From Paraconexibacter antarcticus (GTDB lineage: Bacteria > Actinomycetota > Thermoleophilia > Solirubrobacterales > Solirubrobacteraceae): a stretch of 64,000 bases of DNA. A model generated the notes under the pieces. That model saw only the letters and a program-made list of their open reading frames with translations, was not told the DNA's origin and did no database searches. Location: assembly GCF_024220175.1 (NCBI RefSeq), contig NZ_CP098502.1:4902514-4966513 (forward strand). The letters are read 5' to 3'. Of the stretch, positions 39,706 through 48,141 are shown piece by piece (the stretch's first letter is position 1; each line of letters begins with the position of its first letter). The position numbers and the translations under genes are program-made.

Positions 39706-40509
39706 TCAGTCGCCGGCGACGCGACCGAACGCCCGCACGGCCAGCGGCGCGGTGATCGCGACGATCGCGACCGCCCAGAGCAGCGTGTAGACCGCCGGGT
39801 GCTGGAGCGACCACGCGTCGCTCGAGCCCGCGACGACGTCCGGGTTGCCGAACTGGTGGCGGAGGGCGCCCGAGAGCGACGTGACGGGGTTCCACTCCGC
39901 GAACGTCCGCAGGACGCCGGGGAGCGTGTTCACCGGGACGAAGGTCGACGCGAGGAAGGTCACCGGGAAGAGGCCGGTGAAGGCGACGCCCTGCACGGCC
40001 TGCGGCGAGTCGAGCAGGCAGCCCATGAGGATGCCGACCCAGATCATCGCGAACTGGAAGCCGAGCATCAGCGCGTAGCCGCCGAGCGCGTCGAGCACCC
40101 CGCTGTGGATGCGCCAGCCGACGACGAGGCCGGTGATCGACATGAGCGCGACCGGGACGAAGCCGATGAGGACGGCCGCGATCGCGCGCCCGCCGAGGAC
40201 CGCGCTGCGGCTGATCGGCAGGGTGCGGAAGCGGTCGATCGCGCCGGTCGAGCGGTCGGCCGTGAGGCCGACGGCGATCCCGAAGCAGCCGAAGACGATC
40301 GTCTGGGCGAAGATCCCGCCGAGCAGGAACTCGCGGTAGCTGCCGCCCCCGGGGACCGAGATCGCGCCGCCGAAGACGTAGGCGAAGAGCAGCACGAACA
40401 TGATCGGCTGGATCGTCGCGTCGGTGAGCATCTCCGGCTGGCGGCGGATGTGCTTGAGGCTGCGCCGGGCGATGACCCAGGCGTCGCCGACGTACCGGCG
40501 CGGGCTCAT
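39706..40509 (-). CDS. ABC-2-type transporter permease (daunorubicin-resistance DrrB-like)
   Basis: The 267-aa permease has six helices, including ATIQPIMFVLLFAYVFGGAI, TIVFGCFGIAVGLTADRSTGAIDRFRTLPISRSAVLGGR (the typical DrrB cytosolic loop) and TLLWAVAIVAITAPLAV. With the ATPase encoded just upstream (ATGA overlap) it forms a two-component exporter. ATG 40509 lies in the overlap with the ATPase stop. Confidence 0.93.
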   Translation of the reverse strand: MSPRRYVGDAWVIARRSLKHIRRQPEMLTDATIQPIMFVLLFAYVFGGAISVPGGGSYREFLLGGIFAQTIVFGCFGIAVGLTADRSTGAIDRFRTLPISRSAVLGGRAIAAVLIGFVPVALMSITGLVVGWRIHSGVLDALGGYALMLGFQFAMIWVGILMGCLLDSPQAVQGVAFTGLFPVTFLASTFVPVNTLPGVLRTFAEWNPVTSLSGALRHQFGNPDVVAGSSDAWSLQHPAVYTLLWAVAIVAITAPLAVRAFGRVAGD

Positions 40510-41528
40510 GCCGCCGCCTCCCCGGGGCCACGGCCGGGGCCGCGGCCCGGCCCCGCGTCGGCGCGCGCGGCCGCGTCGGCGGCGCTGTGCCCGGTGAGCT
40601 CGAGGAAGACCTCGTCGAGCGTCGGCGGCCGCAGCGCGAGCTCGTCGACCTCGACGCCCGCGTCCGCGAGCGCCCCGCCGACCGCCGCCATCGCCGCGGC
40701 CCCGCCGTCGGTCGCGACGACGATCGCGTCGCCGTCGGGGTCGACGAGCGCCTCGGCGCCGGCCGCCGCCGACACGAGGCGGACCGCCTCGTCGAGGCGC
40801 GCGCGGTCGCGCACGATGACCCGGATCTGCTCGCCGCCGATGCGCCGCTTCAGCTCGCGCGCGCTCCCCTGGGCGATGACGCGGCCGTGGTCGACGACGA
40901 GGATGTCGTCGGCGAGCCGCTCGGCCTCCTCGAGGTACTGCGTCGTCAGGAGGATCGTCGCGCCGCTCGCCACGAGGGTGTCGAGCACCTCCCACAGCTC
41001 GTTGCGCGCCCGCGGGTCCAGGCCCGTCGTCGGCTCGTCGAGGAAGAGGACCTCGGGCGTGGCCACGAGCGTCGCCGCGAGGTCGAGCCGTCGCCGCATC
41101 CCACCCGAGTACTTGCCGGCGACGCGGTCGCCCGCCTCGGTGAGCGAGAACTGCTCGAGCAGGACCGTCGCCCGCTCCTTCGCGCGGCGCCGGCCGAGGT
41201 GGTGCAGCTCGCCGAGCATGACGAGGTTCTCGCGGCCGGTGAGCAGCTCGTCGACCGTCGCGTCCTGGGCGGCGTACCCGATGCGGCGCCGGACCTCGTT
41301 CGCGTCGGTCGCGACGTCGAAGCCGACGACGGACACCGTCCCCTCGTCGGGGTCGCTCAGTGTCGTGAGCATCCGGACCATCGTCGTCTTGCCGGCGCCG
41401 TTCGGGCCGAGGACGGCGGTGACGCTGCCGCGCGCGACCTCGAGGTCGATCCCGGCCACCGCCGTCATGTCCCCGAAGCGCTTGACGAGCCCGCGCGCGC
41501 GGATGGCGACGTCGGGAGCGCCGGTCAC
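40506..41528 (-). CDS. ABC transporter ATP-binding protein (DrrA-like)
   Basis: The 340-aa ATPase has Walker A (LGPNGAGKTTMVRML), a Q-loop (IGYAAQDATVDELLTGREN), the signature YSGGMRRRLDLAATLVA, Walker B (VLFLDEPTTGLDP) and an H-loop-like TTQYLEEAERLAD. The C-terminal DrrA-type extension (RPPTLDEVFLELTGHSA) ends in a Gly/Pro/Arg-rich tail. GTG 41528 overlaps the stop of the upstream gene (GTGA). Together with the permease it should export a drug-like or lipid substrate. Confidence 0.94.
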   Translation of the reverse strand: MTGAPDVAIRARGLVKRFGDMTAVAGIDLEVARGSVTAVLGPNGAGKTTMVRMLTTLSDPDEGTVSVVGFDVATDANEVRRRIGYAAQDATVDELLTGRENLVMLGELHHLGRRRAKERATVLLEQFSLTEAGDRVAGKYSGGMRRRLDLAATLVATPEVLFLDEPTTGLDPRARNELWEVLDTLVASGATILLTTQYLEEAERLADDILVVDHGRVIAQGSARELKRRIGGEQIRVIVRDRARLDEAVRLVSAAAGAEALVDPDGDAIVVATDGGAAAMAAVGGALADAGVEVDELALRPPTLDEVFLELTGHSAADAAARADAGPGRGPGRGPGEAAA

Positions 41529-41905
41529 GAGCGCCACCGGCGGCGGCGCTTCGGCTCGTCCTCGGCGGGGAGCGGCGTCAGACCCGGCCGCAGCGGGTCG
41601 ACCTCGCCGTCGAGGATCTGACGCGCCAGCGCGAGAGCGCCCGACCACACGCCCTCGACACCGCGGCCGACGTCGGCGTCCTCGGACCTCTCGCCGACGC
41701 GCAGGGCGCATGGCGGCGTCTCGCCCTCGGGATCGACGAGCATGTAGCGGCGGCCGCCGGGCCACGCGACGGCGAAGAGGACCTGGCCGTCGGAGCGCAG
41801 GGCGCTGAAGAACTCGATGTCCTCGGAGACCGCGAGCGACTCGTCGGTCGCGAGCGTGTGGTCGTCGGTCCAGTCGGGGGGCCAGCGGGGGAAGACGTCG
41901 CTCAT
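41525..41905 (-). CDS. Small conserved-looking hypothetical protein upstream of ABC exporter
   Basis: The 126-aa protein from ATG 41905 reads MSDVFPRWPPDWTDDHTLATDESLAVSEDIEFFSALRSDGQVLFAVAWPGGRRYMLVDPEG and ends with a basic tail (EDEPKRRRRWRS). It has no signal peptide or membrane segment. It is the first gene of a tightly coupled three-gene operon with the DrrA/DrrB-like exporter (4-bp overlap), so it may help regulate or assemble that exporter. I do not recognise the family. Confidence 0.7.
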   Translation of the reverse strand: MSDVFPRWPPDWTDDHTLATDESLAVSEDIEFFSALRSDGQVLFAVAWPGGRRYMLVDPEGETPPCALRVGERSEDADVGRGVEGVWSGALALARQILDGEVDPLRPGLTPLPAEDEPKRRRRWRS

Positions 41906-41976
41906 CGCCCCATAGTCAAGCGGGTCACCCGGGACGGCGCGTGAACATCCGTCGCCTGTTTCACACGGCGCCGTAT

Positions 41977-41986
41977 GATACGTATC
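41977..41986. promoter_or_regulatory. GATACGTATC palindrome upstream of MBL-TetR operon
   Basis: A perfect 10-bp palindrome within CCGTATGATACGTATCGG lies 37 bp before the metallo-hydrolase start. It is an AT-rich spot in GC-rich DNA and so likely overlaps the promoter. It is a good candidate binding site for the TetR-type regulator encoded by the second gene. Confidence 0.45.
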
Positions 41987-42022
41987 GGCATGAAACCACG
42001 GCGACGAGGGAGCTGATCGGCT

Positions 42023-42811
42023 TTGACGGACGTGCGCATCACCTACATCGGCGGGCCCACGGCCCTCATCGAGATCGGGCCGTGGCGCCTGCTCACCGAC
42101 CCGACCTTCGACCCGCCGGGCAAGCGCTACTTCTTCGGCTGGGGCACCGCGTCGAAGAAGCTCCAGGGCCCGGCCGTCGCCTTCGACGACCTCGGCCGGA
42201 TCGACGCGGTCCTCATCAGCCACGACCATCACGGCGACAACCTCGACCCCACCGGGCGTGAGCTGCTGCCGCGGATGGGGCAGATCGTCACGACCGAGCC
42301 GGGGGCGAGACGGCTCGGCGGGGGCGCCGTCGGCCTCGCGCCGTGGGCGACGACGACGCTCGAGGCCGAGGGCCGCCCGCGCATCGAGATCACCGCCACC
42401 CCGTGCCGCCACGGGCCGCCCGGCAGCAAGCCGATCGTCGGCGACGTCGTCGGCTTCGCGCTGAAGTGGGACGGGCAGCAGCACGGCGTGCTGTGGATCT
42501 CCGGCGACACCGTCCTCTACGACGGCGTCCGCGAGGTCGCGCAGCGGCTGAACGTCGGCACGGCCGTCGTCCACCTCGGCGGCGTGACGTTCCCGTGGCT
42601 CTCCGGACCCCTGCGGTACACGATGAACGCGCAGGAGGCGGCCGAGCTCTGCGGGCTCGTCGACCCGCACACGATCATCCCGATCCACTACGAGGGGTGG
42701 AAGCACTTCCGTCAGGGCCGCGGCCCGGCCGAGCAGGTGCTGGCCGCCTCACCGCTGGCGCCGCGCGTGCGGTGGCTCGCGGCCGGCACGCCGACGGAGC
42801 TCGACGTGTGA
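42023..42811 (+). CDS. MBL-fold metallo-hydrolase (UlaG-like)
   Basis: The 262-aa protein starts at TTG 42023 after GAGGGAG. It carries the metal-binding motif ISHDHHGDNLD, the downstream GTAVVHLGG and IIPIHYEGWKHF, and an N-terminal ITYIGGPTALIEIGPWRLLTDPTFDPPG. This layout matches the UlaG/L-ascorbate-6-phosphate-lactonase-like or NAPE-PLD-like branch of metallo-beta-lactamases. The exact substrate is unknown. It is coupled to the TetR gene by a GTGA overlap, so expression probably responds to the regulator's ligand. Confidence 0.9.
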   Translation: MTDVRITYIGGPTALIEIGPWRLLTDPTFDPPGKRYFFGWGTASKKLQGPAVAFDDLGRIDAVLISHDHHGDNLDPTGRELLPRMGQIVTTEPGARRLGGGAVGLAPWATTTLEAEGRPRIEITATPCRHGPPGSKPIVGDVVGFALKWDGQQHGVLWISGDTVLYDGVREVAQRLNVGTAVVHLGGVTFPWLSGPLRYTMNAQEAAELCGLVDPHTIIPIHYEGWKHFRQGRGPAEQVLAASPLAPRVRWLAAGTPTELDV

Positions 42812-43389
42812 CCCGGCCCGGCCGCCCGACGCTGACGACGCCCGACGCGTGGGCGGCCGCCGCGCTCGACGAGCTCGAGCAAACCGGCGTCCGCGCGCTC
42901 TCGGTGCAGGCGGTCGCCCGCCGGCTCGGCGTGAGCAAGGGCGGCGCCTACCACCAGTTCTCCGGCCGGCGCGCGCTGCTGCAGGCCGCCCTCGCCCGCT
43001 GGGAACGGCGGCAGGTCACCGAGCTCGGTGAGCGGTTCGGGGCGATCGCCGACCCCGCCGAGCGCCTGCACCGCCTGCTCCTCTACGCCGCGCTCGAGAT
43101 GCAGCCGACGGTCATCCTCCAGTTCATGGCGGCGGCGGACGACCCGGACGTGGCCGCGGCGCTGGAGCGCTCGGCGACCGCCCGGCTCGCGCTGCTGCGG
43201 CGGATCTTCACCCAGCTCGGCGCGACGCGCACCGTCGCGGGCCACCGGGCGATCATCGCCTACAGCCACTACCTCGGGCTCGCCCAGCTGCGGACGCAGT
43301 CGCCGGCGGTGCTCGCCTCGCCCGCCGCCCTGCGCGGCCACGTGCGCGAGCTCGAGCGCAGCCTGCTCGCGGGGCTGGCCGGGGCCTAG
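42808..43389 (+). CDS. TetR/AcrR-family transcriptional regulator
   Basis: The 193-aa protein has an N-terminal TetR HTH (AWAAAALDELEQTGVRALSVQAVARRLGVSKGGAYHQFSGRRALLQAAL) and a helical effector domain. GTG 42808 overlaps the metallo-hydrolase stop. The operon organisation and palindrome at 41977-41986 suggest that it controls its own operon. Confidence 0.91.
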   Translation: MTRPGRPTLTTPDAWAAAALDELEQTGVRALSVQAVARRLGVSKGGAYHQFSGRRALLQAALARWERRQVTELGERFGAIADPAERLHRLLLYAALEMQPTVILQFMAAADDPDVAAALERSATARLALLRRIFTQLGATRTVAGHRAIIAYSHYLGLAQLRTQSPAVLASPAALRGHVRELERSLLAGLAGA

Positions 43390-43437
43390 CCGAGCCGCCC
43401 GGCCGGCCGCCGCCCCGCCCGCGGCCCACGCCGCCGC

Positions 43438-43818
43438 TCAGCGCCGCCGCGCGGGCCGCGGCGTCCGCTCGGCGGCCGCGCAGGCGAGGCAGTGCACGCT
43501 GTCGGGCATGGCGCGCAGCCGCGGCGCGGGGATCGCCGCCCCGCAGGTGTCGCAGACGCCGTAGGTCCCCTCGTCGAGCTTCGTGAGCGCGCGCTCGGTC
43601 CGCGCGAGCCCGCGCTCGAGCGTGCTGCCGACGCCGATGTCCGTGAGCCGGCTCACCGCCTCGATCGTGCCGTCCCCGATGCGCTTGCCGAAGCCGAGCC
43701 CGCTGCCGCGCTCGGGGGTGCGCGCGAGACCGGAGACGCGCTCGCGGCTCCCGTCGCGCCGGTCCTCCAGCACACGGCGGATCGCCGTCAGGTCCAGGTC
43801 ATCGGTGCGTGACGTCAT
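43438..43818 (-). CDS. TraR/DksA-type zinc-finger protein
   Basis: The 126-aa protein has a helical N-terminus and a C-terminal zinc finger (YGVCDTCGAAIPAPRLRAMPDSVHCLACAA), with the CxxC-x17-CxxC spacing of DksA/TraR proteins. The GxYGxC motif before the first pair is typical (DEGTYGVC). DksA relatives bind RNA polymerase through the secondary channel. The acidic coiled-coil tip residues are not obvious here. It ends with a basic tail (ERTPRPARRR). Confidence 0.9.
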   Translation of the reverse strand: MTSRTDDLDLTAIRRVLEDRRDGSRERVSGLARTPERGSGLGFGKRIGDGTIEAVSRLTDIGVGSTLERGLARTERALTKLDEGTYGVCDTCGAAIPAPRLRAMPDSVHCLACAAAERTPRPARRR

Positions 43819-43928
43819 CTTCCGGGGATACCCGGCGCCCCGCGGTCCCACCCGTCGCCGCGCCCCGGAGCCCGGCCATCTGCTTGAGGTCGTCAAACGT
43901 CGCTGCTGCGAAGTACCCTGGATAGGAC

Positions 43929-44360
43929 ATGGGCACTCCCGCCGCGCCGCCGACGTCCGCCGCCTCCGAGGCCTGGCTCCTCATGAGCCGGCTGCTCCGG
44001 GAGAACCGCGGCCCGTTCTTCGCCGCCTGCGCGGAGGAGCGCCTGTCCCCCCCGCAGGTCATGGCACTGCAGCTCCTCGAGCCGGCGATCCCGACCCCGA
44101 TGAGCGACCTCGCCGGCCTCATGCACTGCGACAACTCGAACGTCACGGGCATCGTCGACCGGCTGGAGGCCCGCGGCCTCGTCACCCGCCGGCCCGCGAC
44201 CCACGACCGGCGCATCAAGCACCTCCTCGTCACCGACGAGGGCGCGGCGGTCCGCGCGCGGCTCGTCGCCCAGCTGAGCGAGCCGCCCGAGCCGCTGCTG
44301 CGGCTCAGCACGGCCGAGCAGCGTCAGCTCCGCGACCTGCTGCGCAAGGCGCTCGGCTGA
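43929..44360 (+). CDS. MarR-family transcriptional regulator
   Basis: The 143-aa protein has a winged helix: RLSPPQVMALQLLEPAIPTPMSDLAGLMHCDNSNVTGIVDRLEARGLVTRRPATHDRRIKHLLVTDEG, with the DRR wing of the family. A TTGAGGTCGTCAA inverted repeat at 43884-43896, 33 bp before the start, may be its own operator. The neighbouring genes are a DksA-like protein and citrate synthase, and neither is an obvious target. Confidence 0.9.
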   Translation: MGTPAAPPTSAASEAWLLMSRLLRENRGPFFAACAEERLSPPQVMALQLLEPAIPTPMSDLAGLMHCDNSNVTGIVDRLEARGLVTRRPATHDRRIKHLLVTDEGAAVRARLVAQLSEPPEPLLRLSTAEQRQLRDLLRKALG

Positions 44361-44372
44361 CGCGCCCCCGGG

Positions 44373-45470
44373 TCAGGCGACGTCCGCGACCGCGCGCGGG
44401 CCCTCGCCGACGTACTTCGCCGTCGGGCGGATGAGCCGGGCCTCGCGCTTCTGCTCGAGGATGTGGGCGGACCAGCCGGCGACGCGCGCGCAGGTGAACA
44501 TCGGCGTGAAGAGGTCGGCCGGGACCTCGGCGAGGTCGAGGATGACCGCCGACCAGAACTCGACGTTCGTCGCGAGGACACGGTCGGGCTTGCGGGCCTT
44601 GAGCTCGGCGAGGGCGGCCTTCTCGAGCGCCTCGGCGACCTCGAAGCGCGGCGAGCCGAGCTCGGACGCGACGCGGCGCAGGACGCGGGCGCGCGGGTCC
44701 TCGGCGCGGTAGACGCGGTGGCCGAAGCCCATGAGGCGCTCGCCGCTGTCGAGGGCCTGCTTGACCCACCGCTCGGCGTCGCCGTCCATCGCCTCGACGC
44801 CCTCGATCATCTTCAGCACGCGCGAGGGGGCGCCGCCGTGGAGCGGGCCGCTGAGCGCGCCGACCGCGGACGAGAGCGCGGCGGCGCAGTCGGCGCCGGT
44901 CGAGGTCACGACGCGCGCGGTGAACGTCGAGGCGTTCATCCCGTGCTCGGCCGCGGAGATCCAGTAGGCGTCGATGGCCTTCGCGTGGTCGGGGTTGACC
45001 TCGCCGCGCCAGCGCATGAGGAAGCGCCCCGCGATCGTGTCCTGCTTGTCGATCTCGTCCTGCGGGACCCACGGCCGGCCGAGGCCGCGGGCGGACTGCG
45101 CGACGAAGCTCAGCGCTTGGACGGACGCGCGCGCGAGGTCGTCGCGGGCCTGCTCGTCGGAGATGTCGATGACGGGCTGGTAGCCGTACTCGGGAGCGAG
45201 CATCGCGAGCGCCGCCTGCACGTCGACGCGATGGTCGCCGGAGCGGACGAGCAGCGGGTGCGGCTGCGCGGGCGCGAGGCCGGGGTCGAAGCTGCCGTCG
45301 ACGAGCAGGCCCCAGACCTTCTCGAACGCGACGTGGCCGACGAGGTCCTCGATGTCGACACCGCGGTAGCGGAGCGACCCACCCTCCTTGTCGGGCTCGG
45401 CGATGGTCGTGGCGAAGGCGACGACGCCCTCAAGCCCGCTCTGTACGTCGCTGGTGTCGATCGTGCTCAT
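44373..45470 (-). CDS. Citrate synthase family protein (citrate/2-methylcitrate synthase type)
   Basis: The 365-aa enzyme has the short type of citrate synthase fold. Key motifs are SLRYRGVDIEDLVGHVAFEKVWGLLVDG, GPLHGGAPSRVLKMIE (active His), LMGFGHRVYRAEDPRARVL (active His) and VLATNVEFWSAVILD. In the last motif the catalytic Asp of NVDFYSG is Glu, a change I recall as common in actinobacterial citrate synthase 2, so activity is probably kept. It condenses an acyl-CoA with oxaloacetate. No prp genes are adjacent, so a specific 2-methylcitrate role is not supported. Confidence 0.92.
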   Translation of the reverse strand: MSTIDTSDVQSGLEGVVAFATTIAEPDKEGGSLRYRGVDIEDLVGHVAFEKVWGLLVDGSFDPGLAPAQPHPLLVRSGDHRVDVQAALAMLAPEYGYQPVIDISDEQARDDLARASVQALSFVAQSARGLGRPWVPQDEIDKQDTIAGRFLMRWRGEVNPDHAKAIDAYWISAAEHGMNASTFTARVVTSTGADCAAALSSAVGALSGPLHGGAPSRVLKMIEGVEAMDGDAERWVKQALDSGERLMGFGHRVYRAEDPRARVLRRVASELGSPRFEVAEALEKAALAELKARKPDRVLATNVEFWSAVILDLAEVPADLFTPMFTCARVAGWSAHILEQKREARLIRPTAKYVGEGPRAVADVA

Positions 45471-45546
45471 GATCCGAGCCTACCGTTCCCCGACAGCCTG
45501 TCTGACGGCAGATCGTGAACACCCGCCGCCACCCCGCGGCGGTGGG

Positions 45547-46434
45547 CTACACCGTGCCGAGCACCGCGGCCATGCGCTGCGGGACGACGCCGAGCGCCTC
45601 GGCGTCCGCGGTCCCGTGCCGGGTCGTCATCGGCACCTGGAGCAGCTCCGCCTCGTCCCAGGTGACGGGCGTGCGCGACTTCGCGAGCGCCTCGGCGACC
45701 CGCAGGCCGCGCGAGGCGATGAAGGTCGGCACCGGGAGGACCGGGCGCTCGCGGCCGGCGGCGCGCAGGATCGTGTGGGCGGCCTCGGTCGCGCTCAGGG
45801 TGTCGGGGCCCGCGAGCTCGTGGCGGGCGGCGGCGACGGCCGCGGCGGCAGGCGCCTGGACGATCGCCATGAGGCAGTCGGCGACGTCCTCGGCCCAGAT
45901 CGGCTGGGAGCGCGCCGAGCCGGAGCCGGGGAGCGGCACGACCGGCGCGAGGGCGAGACGGCCCATGAGCGTCGCCCAGCGGTCCCCCGGGGCGTAGACG
46001 AGCGACGGGGCAACGATCGTGTGCCGCAGCCGCGAGTCGACGACCGCCCGCTCGGCGAGCGCCTTCGCACGGAGGTAGCGGGTGCGGTTGTGGGACCCGG
46101 CCCCGAGCGCGCTGAGGAAGATGAAGTGCTCGACGCCGGCGCGCTCGGCCGCCTGGACCATCCGCCAGGTCGCGATGCCGTTGAGCTCCTCGATCGAGCC
46201 GGCGGACTGGTCCCGGATCGCGCCCGCGAGGTGGACGACCGTCTTCACCCCGCGCAGCGCGTTGCGGAACGAGGGCGGGTCGGTCAGGTCGCCGAGCGCG
46301 ATCTGGACGCGTACGCGCTCGGGCCCGAGGCGCTTCGGGTCCCGGACGAGGCAGCGGACGGGGACACGGGCCGCGACGAGCCGCCGCAGGAGGGGCGTGC
46401 CGACGAGGCCGGTGGCGCCGGTGAGCAGGAGCAC
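45547..46434 (-). CDS. NAD(P)-binding atypical SDR (NDUFA9/NmrA-like)
   Basis: The 295-aa protein has MLLLTGATGLVGTPLLRRLVAARVPVRCLVRDPKRL at its N-terminus and then HLAGAIRDQSAG, FIFLSALGAGSHNRTRYLRAKALAERAV. YLRAK stands where the YxxxK catalytic motif would be. This is the atypical SDR group related to complex I NDUFA9. It probably binds NAD(P) and acts on a lipid- or quinone-related substrate. The start ATG 46434 begins directly with the Rossmann strand. Confidence 0.88.
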   Translation of the reverse strand: MLLLTGATGLVGTPLLRRLVAARVPVRCLVRDPKRLGPERVRVQIALGDLTDPPSFRNALRGVKTVVHLAGAIRDQSAGSIEELNGIATWRMVQAAERAGVEHFIFLSALGAGSHNRTRYLRAKALAERAVVDSRLRHTIVAPSLVYAPGDRWATLMGRLALAPVVPLPGSGSARSQPIWAEDVADCLMAIVQAPAAAAVAAARHELAGPDTLSATEAAHTILRAAGRERPVLPVPTFIASRGLRVAEALAKSRTPVTWDEAELLQVPMTTRHGTADAEALGVVPQRMAAVLGTV

Positions 46435-46453
46435 ACCCGAAACCTAGCGGCCC

Positions 46454-47164
46454 TCAGCGATACTCCGGATTCGGGTGGTCGAACGAGCAGCCGGCGTCCC
46501 ACTGCTCCCGCTGGTTGCCGTGGGCCGGGAAGCCCCCGCTGCGCTTGAGCATGGCCGCGAGGTGCATGAGGTTCCAGGCCGCGAAGACCGTGTTGCGCTG
46601 CGTGAACTCGTTCTGCGGGCCGCCCGAGCCCGGGTCCGCGTAGCTCGGGCCGGGCCCCGCCTCGCCGAGCCAGCAGCTGTCCGCCTGCGGCGGGATGCAG
46701 TAGCCGAGGTGCTGGAGCGAGTAGAGGACGTTCATCGCGCAGTGCTTCGCGCCGTCCTCGTTCCCGGTGACGATGCAGCCGCCGACGCGGCCGTAGTAGA
46801 CCCACTGGCCCCGGTCGTTGAGCTGCCCGCTGTTGCCGTACAGGCGCTCGATGACGCGGGTGCAGACGCTCGACTTCTCGCCGAGCCAGATCGGCGTGCC
46901 GAGGACGAGGATGTCCGCCGCGAGGACCCGCTCGAAGATCGCCGGCCACCCGTCGGAGGCGGCGCCGTGCTCGGTCATGTCCGGGTACACACCGGGCACG
47001 AGGTCCTCGTCGACGGCGCGGATCGTCTCCACCCCGACGCCCTGCTTCTCCATGACGCCGATGGCGACGTCCATCAGCGCCTGGGTGTTCGAGGGCTCCG
47101 AGGCGCCCTTCAGCGAGCAGTTGACGAACAGCGCGCGCAGATCGGAGAAGTCGTGATCGCTCAA
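46454..47164 (-). CDS. NADPH-dependent FMN reductase / flavodoxin-family protein
   Basis: The 236-aa protein starts at TTG 47164, whose TTGA overlaps the stop of the sulfite-oxidase-like gene. It has the flavodoxin-like pattern [40 protein letters not shown], the FMN-binding [24 protein letters not shown] and [29 protein letters not shown]. It should carry out FMN-dependent reduction with NAD(P)H. Coupling to the molybdopterin enzyme and the nearby ferredoxin suggests one redox chain, possibly feeding electrons to or from that enzyme. Confidence 0.88.
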   Translation of the reverse strand: MSDHDFSDLRALFVNCSLKGASEPSNTQALMDVAIGVMEKQGVGVETIRAVDEDLVPGVYPDMTEHGAASDGWPAIFERVLAADILVLGTPIWLGEKSSVCTRVIERLYGNSGQLNDRGQWVYYGRVGGCIVTGNEDGAKHCAMNVLYSLQHLGYCIPPQADSCWLGEAGPGPSYADPGSGGPQNEFTQRNTVFAAWNLMHLAAMLKRSGGFPAHGNQREQWDAGCSFDHPNPEYR

Positions 47165-47784
47165 AACCAGTGACGCTCCTCTTTGAACGGGTCGCCGTCG
47201 TTGTGGTAGCCGTTGAGCTCCCAGAAGCCCTGCCGGTCGGCGGTGAGAATCTCCAGGCGGCGGAGGAACTTCGCCGACTTCCAGAAGTAGCGCTTGGGGA
47301 CGAGCAGCCGCAGCGGGTAGCCGTGATCGGGCTCGAGCGGCTGACCCTCGTACGTGTGGGCGAGCATCACGTCGTCGTCCAGCAGGACCTCGAGCGGCAT
47401 GTTCGTCGTGTAGCCGCCGTCGGAGTGGGCGAGGACGTGCGTCGCGGACGGCCGCACCCCGGCCCGCTCCATGAACGCCGTGATCGGCACCCCGGTCCAC
47501 GTCGTGTCGAGCTTGGACCAGCGCGTGACGCAGTGGATGTCCACCGTCTGGGTGCGCTGCTCCATCGCGAGGAGCTCGTCCCAGGTGACCGCGAACGGGG
47601 ATTCGACCTCCCCGTCCACCGCGAGCGTCCACGAGGAGAGGTCGGTCTTCGGCACACGGCCGTACGTCAGGACCGGGAATTTCGACGTCAGGTACTGCCC
47701 CGGCGGGACCCTCGAGGCGTCCACCCCGGCCTCCTTCGCCTGCCGTCTGCCACGCTCGCCGAGGATCTTGGAGGTGATACCCAT
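47161..47784 (-). CDS. Sulfite oxidase-like molybdopterin oxidoreductase
   Basis: The 207-aa protein is an oxidoreductase molybdopterin-binding domain: [38 protein letters not shown], then [22 protein letters not shown]. The Cys ligates molybdenum and the RWSKL motif is typical. [55 protein letters not shown] completes the fold. There is no Tat signal, so unlike MsrP it is cytosolic. It heads a coupled pair with the flavodoxin-like gene and is divergent from the ferredoxin gene. The substrate could be sulfite or another oxyanion. Confidence 0.91.
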   Translation of the reverse strand: MGITSKILGERGRRQAKEAGVDASRVPPGQYLTSKFPVLTYGRVPKTDLSSWTLAVDGEVESPFAVTWDELLAMEQRTQTVDIHCVTRWSKLDTTWTGVPITAFMERAGVRPSATHVLAHSDGGYTTNMPLEVLLDDDVMLAHTYEGQPLEPDHGYPLRLLVPKRYFWKSAKFLRRLEILTADRQGFWELNGYHNDGDPFKEERHWF

Positions 47785-47865
47785 GCTGCTGTCGTAGTAT
47801 GACGCCGTCCGAGTCGCACCCGCGGCCGTTCATCTTCAGTCCCCCGGAGTAAGAGGAATACCTGT

Positions 47866-48132
47866 ATGGCCTACGTCATCGCGGAGCCCTGCGTCGGCAC
47901 CAAGGACAACTCGTGCGTCGAGGTGTGCCCGGTCGATTGCATCCACCCCACGCCCGATGAGCCCGACTACGACAAGGTCGAGCAGCTCTACATCGACCCC
48001 GAGGAGTGCATCGACTGCGATGCGTGCGTCGAGGCGTGCCCGGTCGACGCCTGCTTCGCGGAGGATCAGCTCCCGGACGAGTGGGGCAAGTTCGTCCAGA
48101 TCAACGCGGACTACTTCGCCAGCTCCAAGTAG
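47866..48132 (+). CDS. Ferredoxin, seven-iron (3Fe-4S/4Fe-4S) type
   Basis: The 88-aa ferredoxin has two cluster motifs: an N-terminal CVGTKDNSCVEVCPVDCIHP, with the three-Cys spacing expected for 3Fe-4S, and CIDCDACVEACPVDAC for 4Fe-4S. The acidic body and the EWGKFVQINADYF C-terminus are typical of actinobacterial FdxA. It starts after AGAGGAA. It is divergent from the molybdopterin/flavodoxin pair and may be their electron carrier. Confidence 0.95.
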   Translation: MAYVIAEPCVGTKDNSCVEVCPVDCIHPTPDEPDYDKVEQLYIDPEECIDCDACVEACPVDACFAEDQLPDEWGKFVQINADYFASSK

Positions 48133-48141
48133 GTCCCGCGC

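Noticed and set aside
44373-45470. Methylcitrate cycle cluster
   Set aside because: No prpB or prpD gene is adjacent, and the neighbours (MarR, atypical SDR) do not support it.
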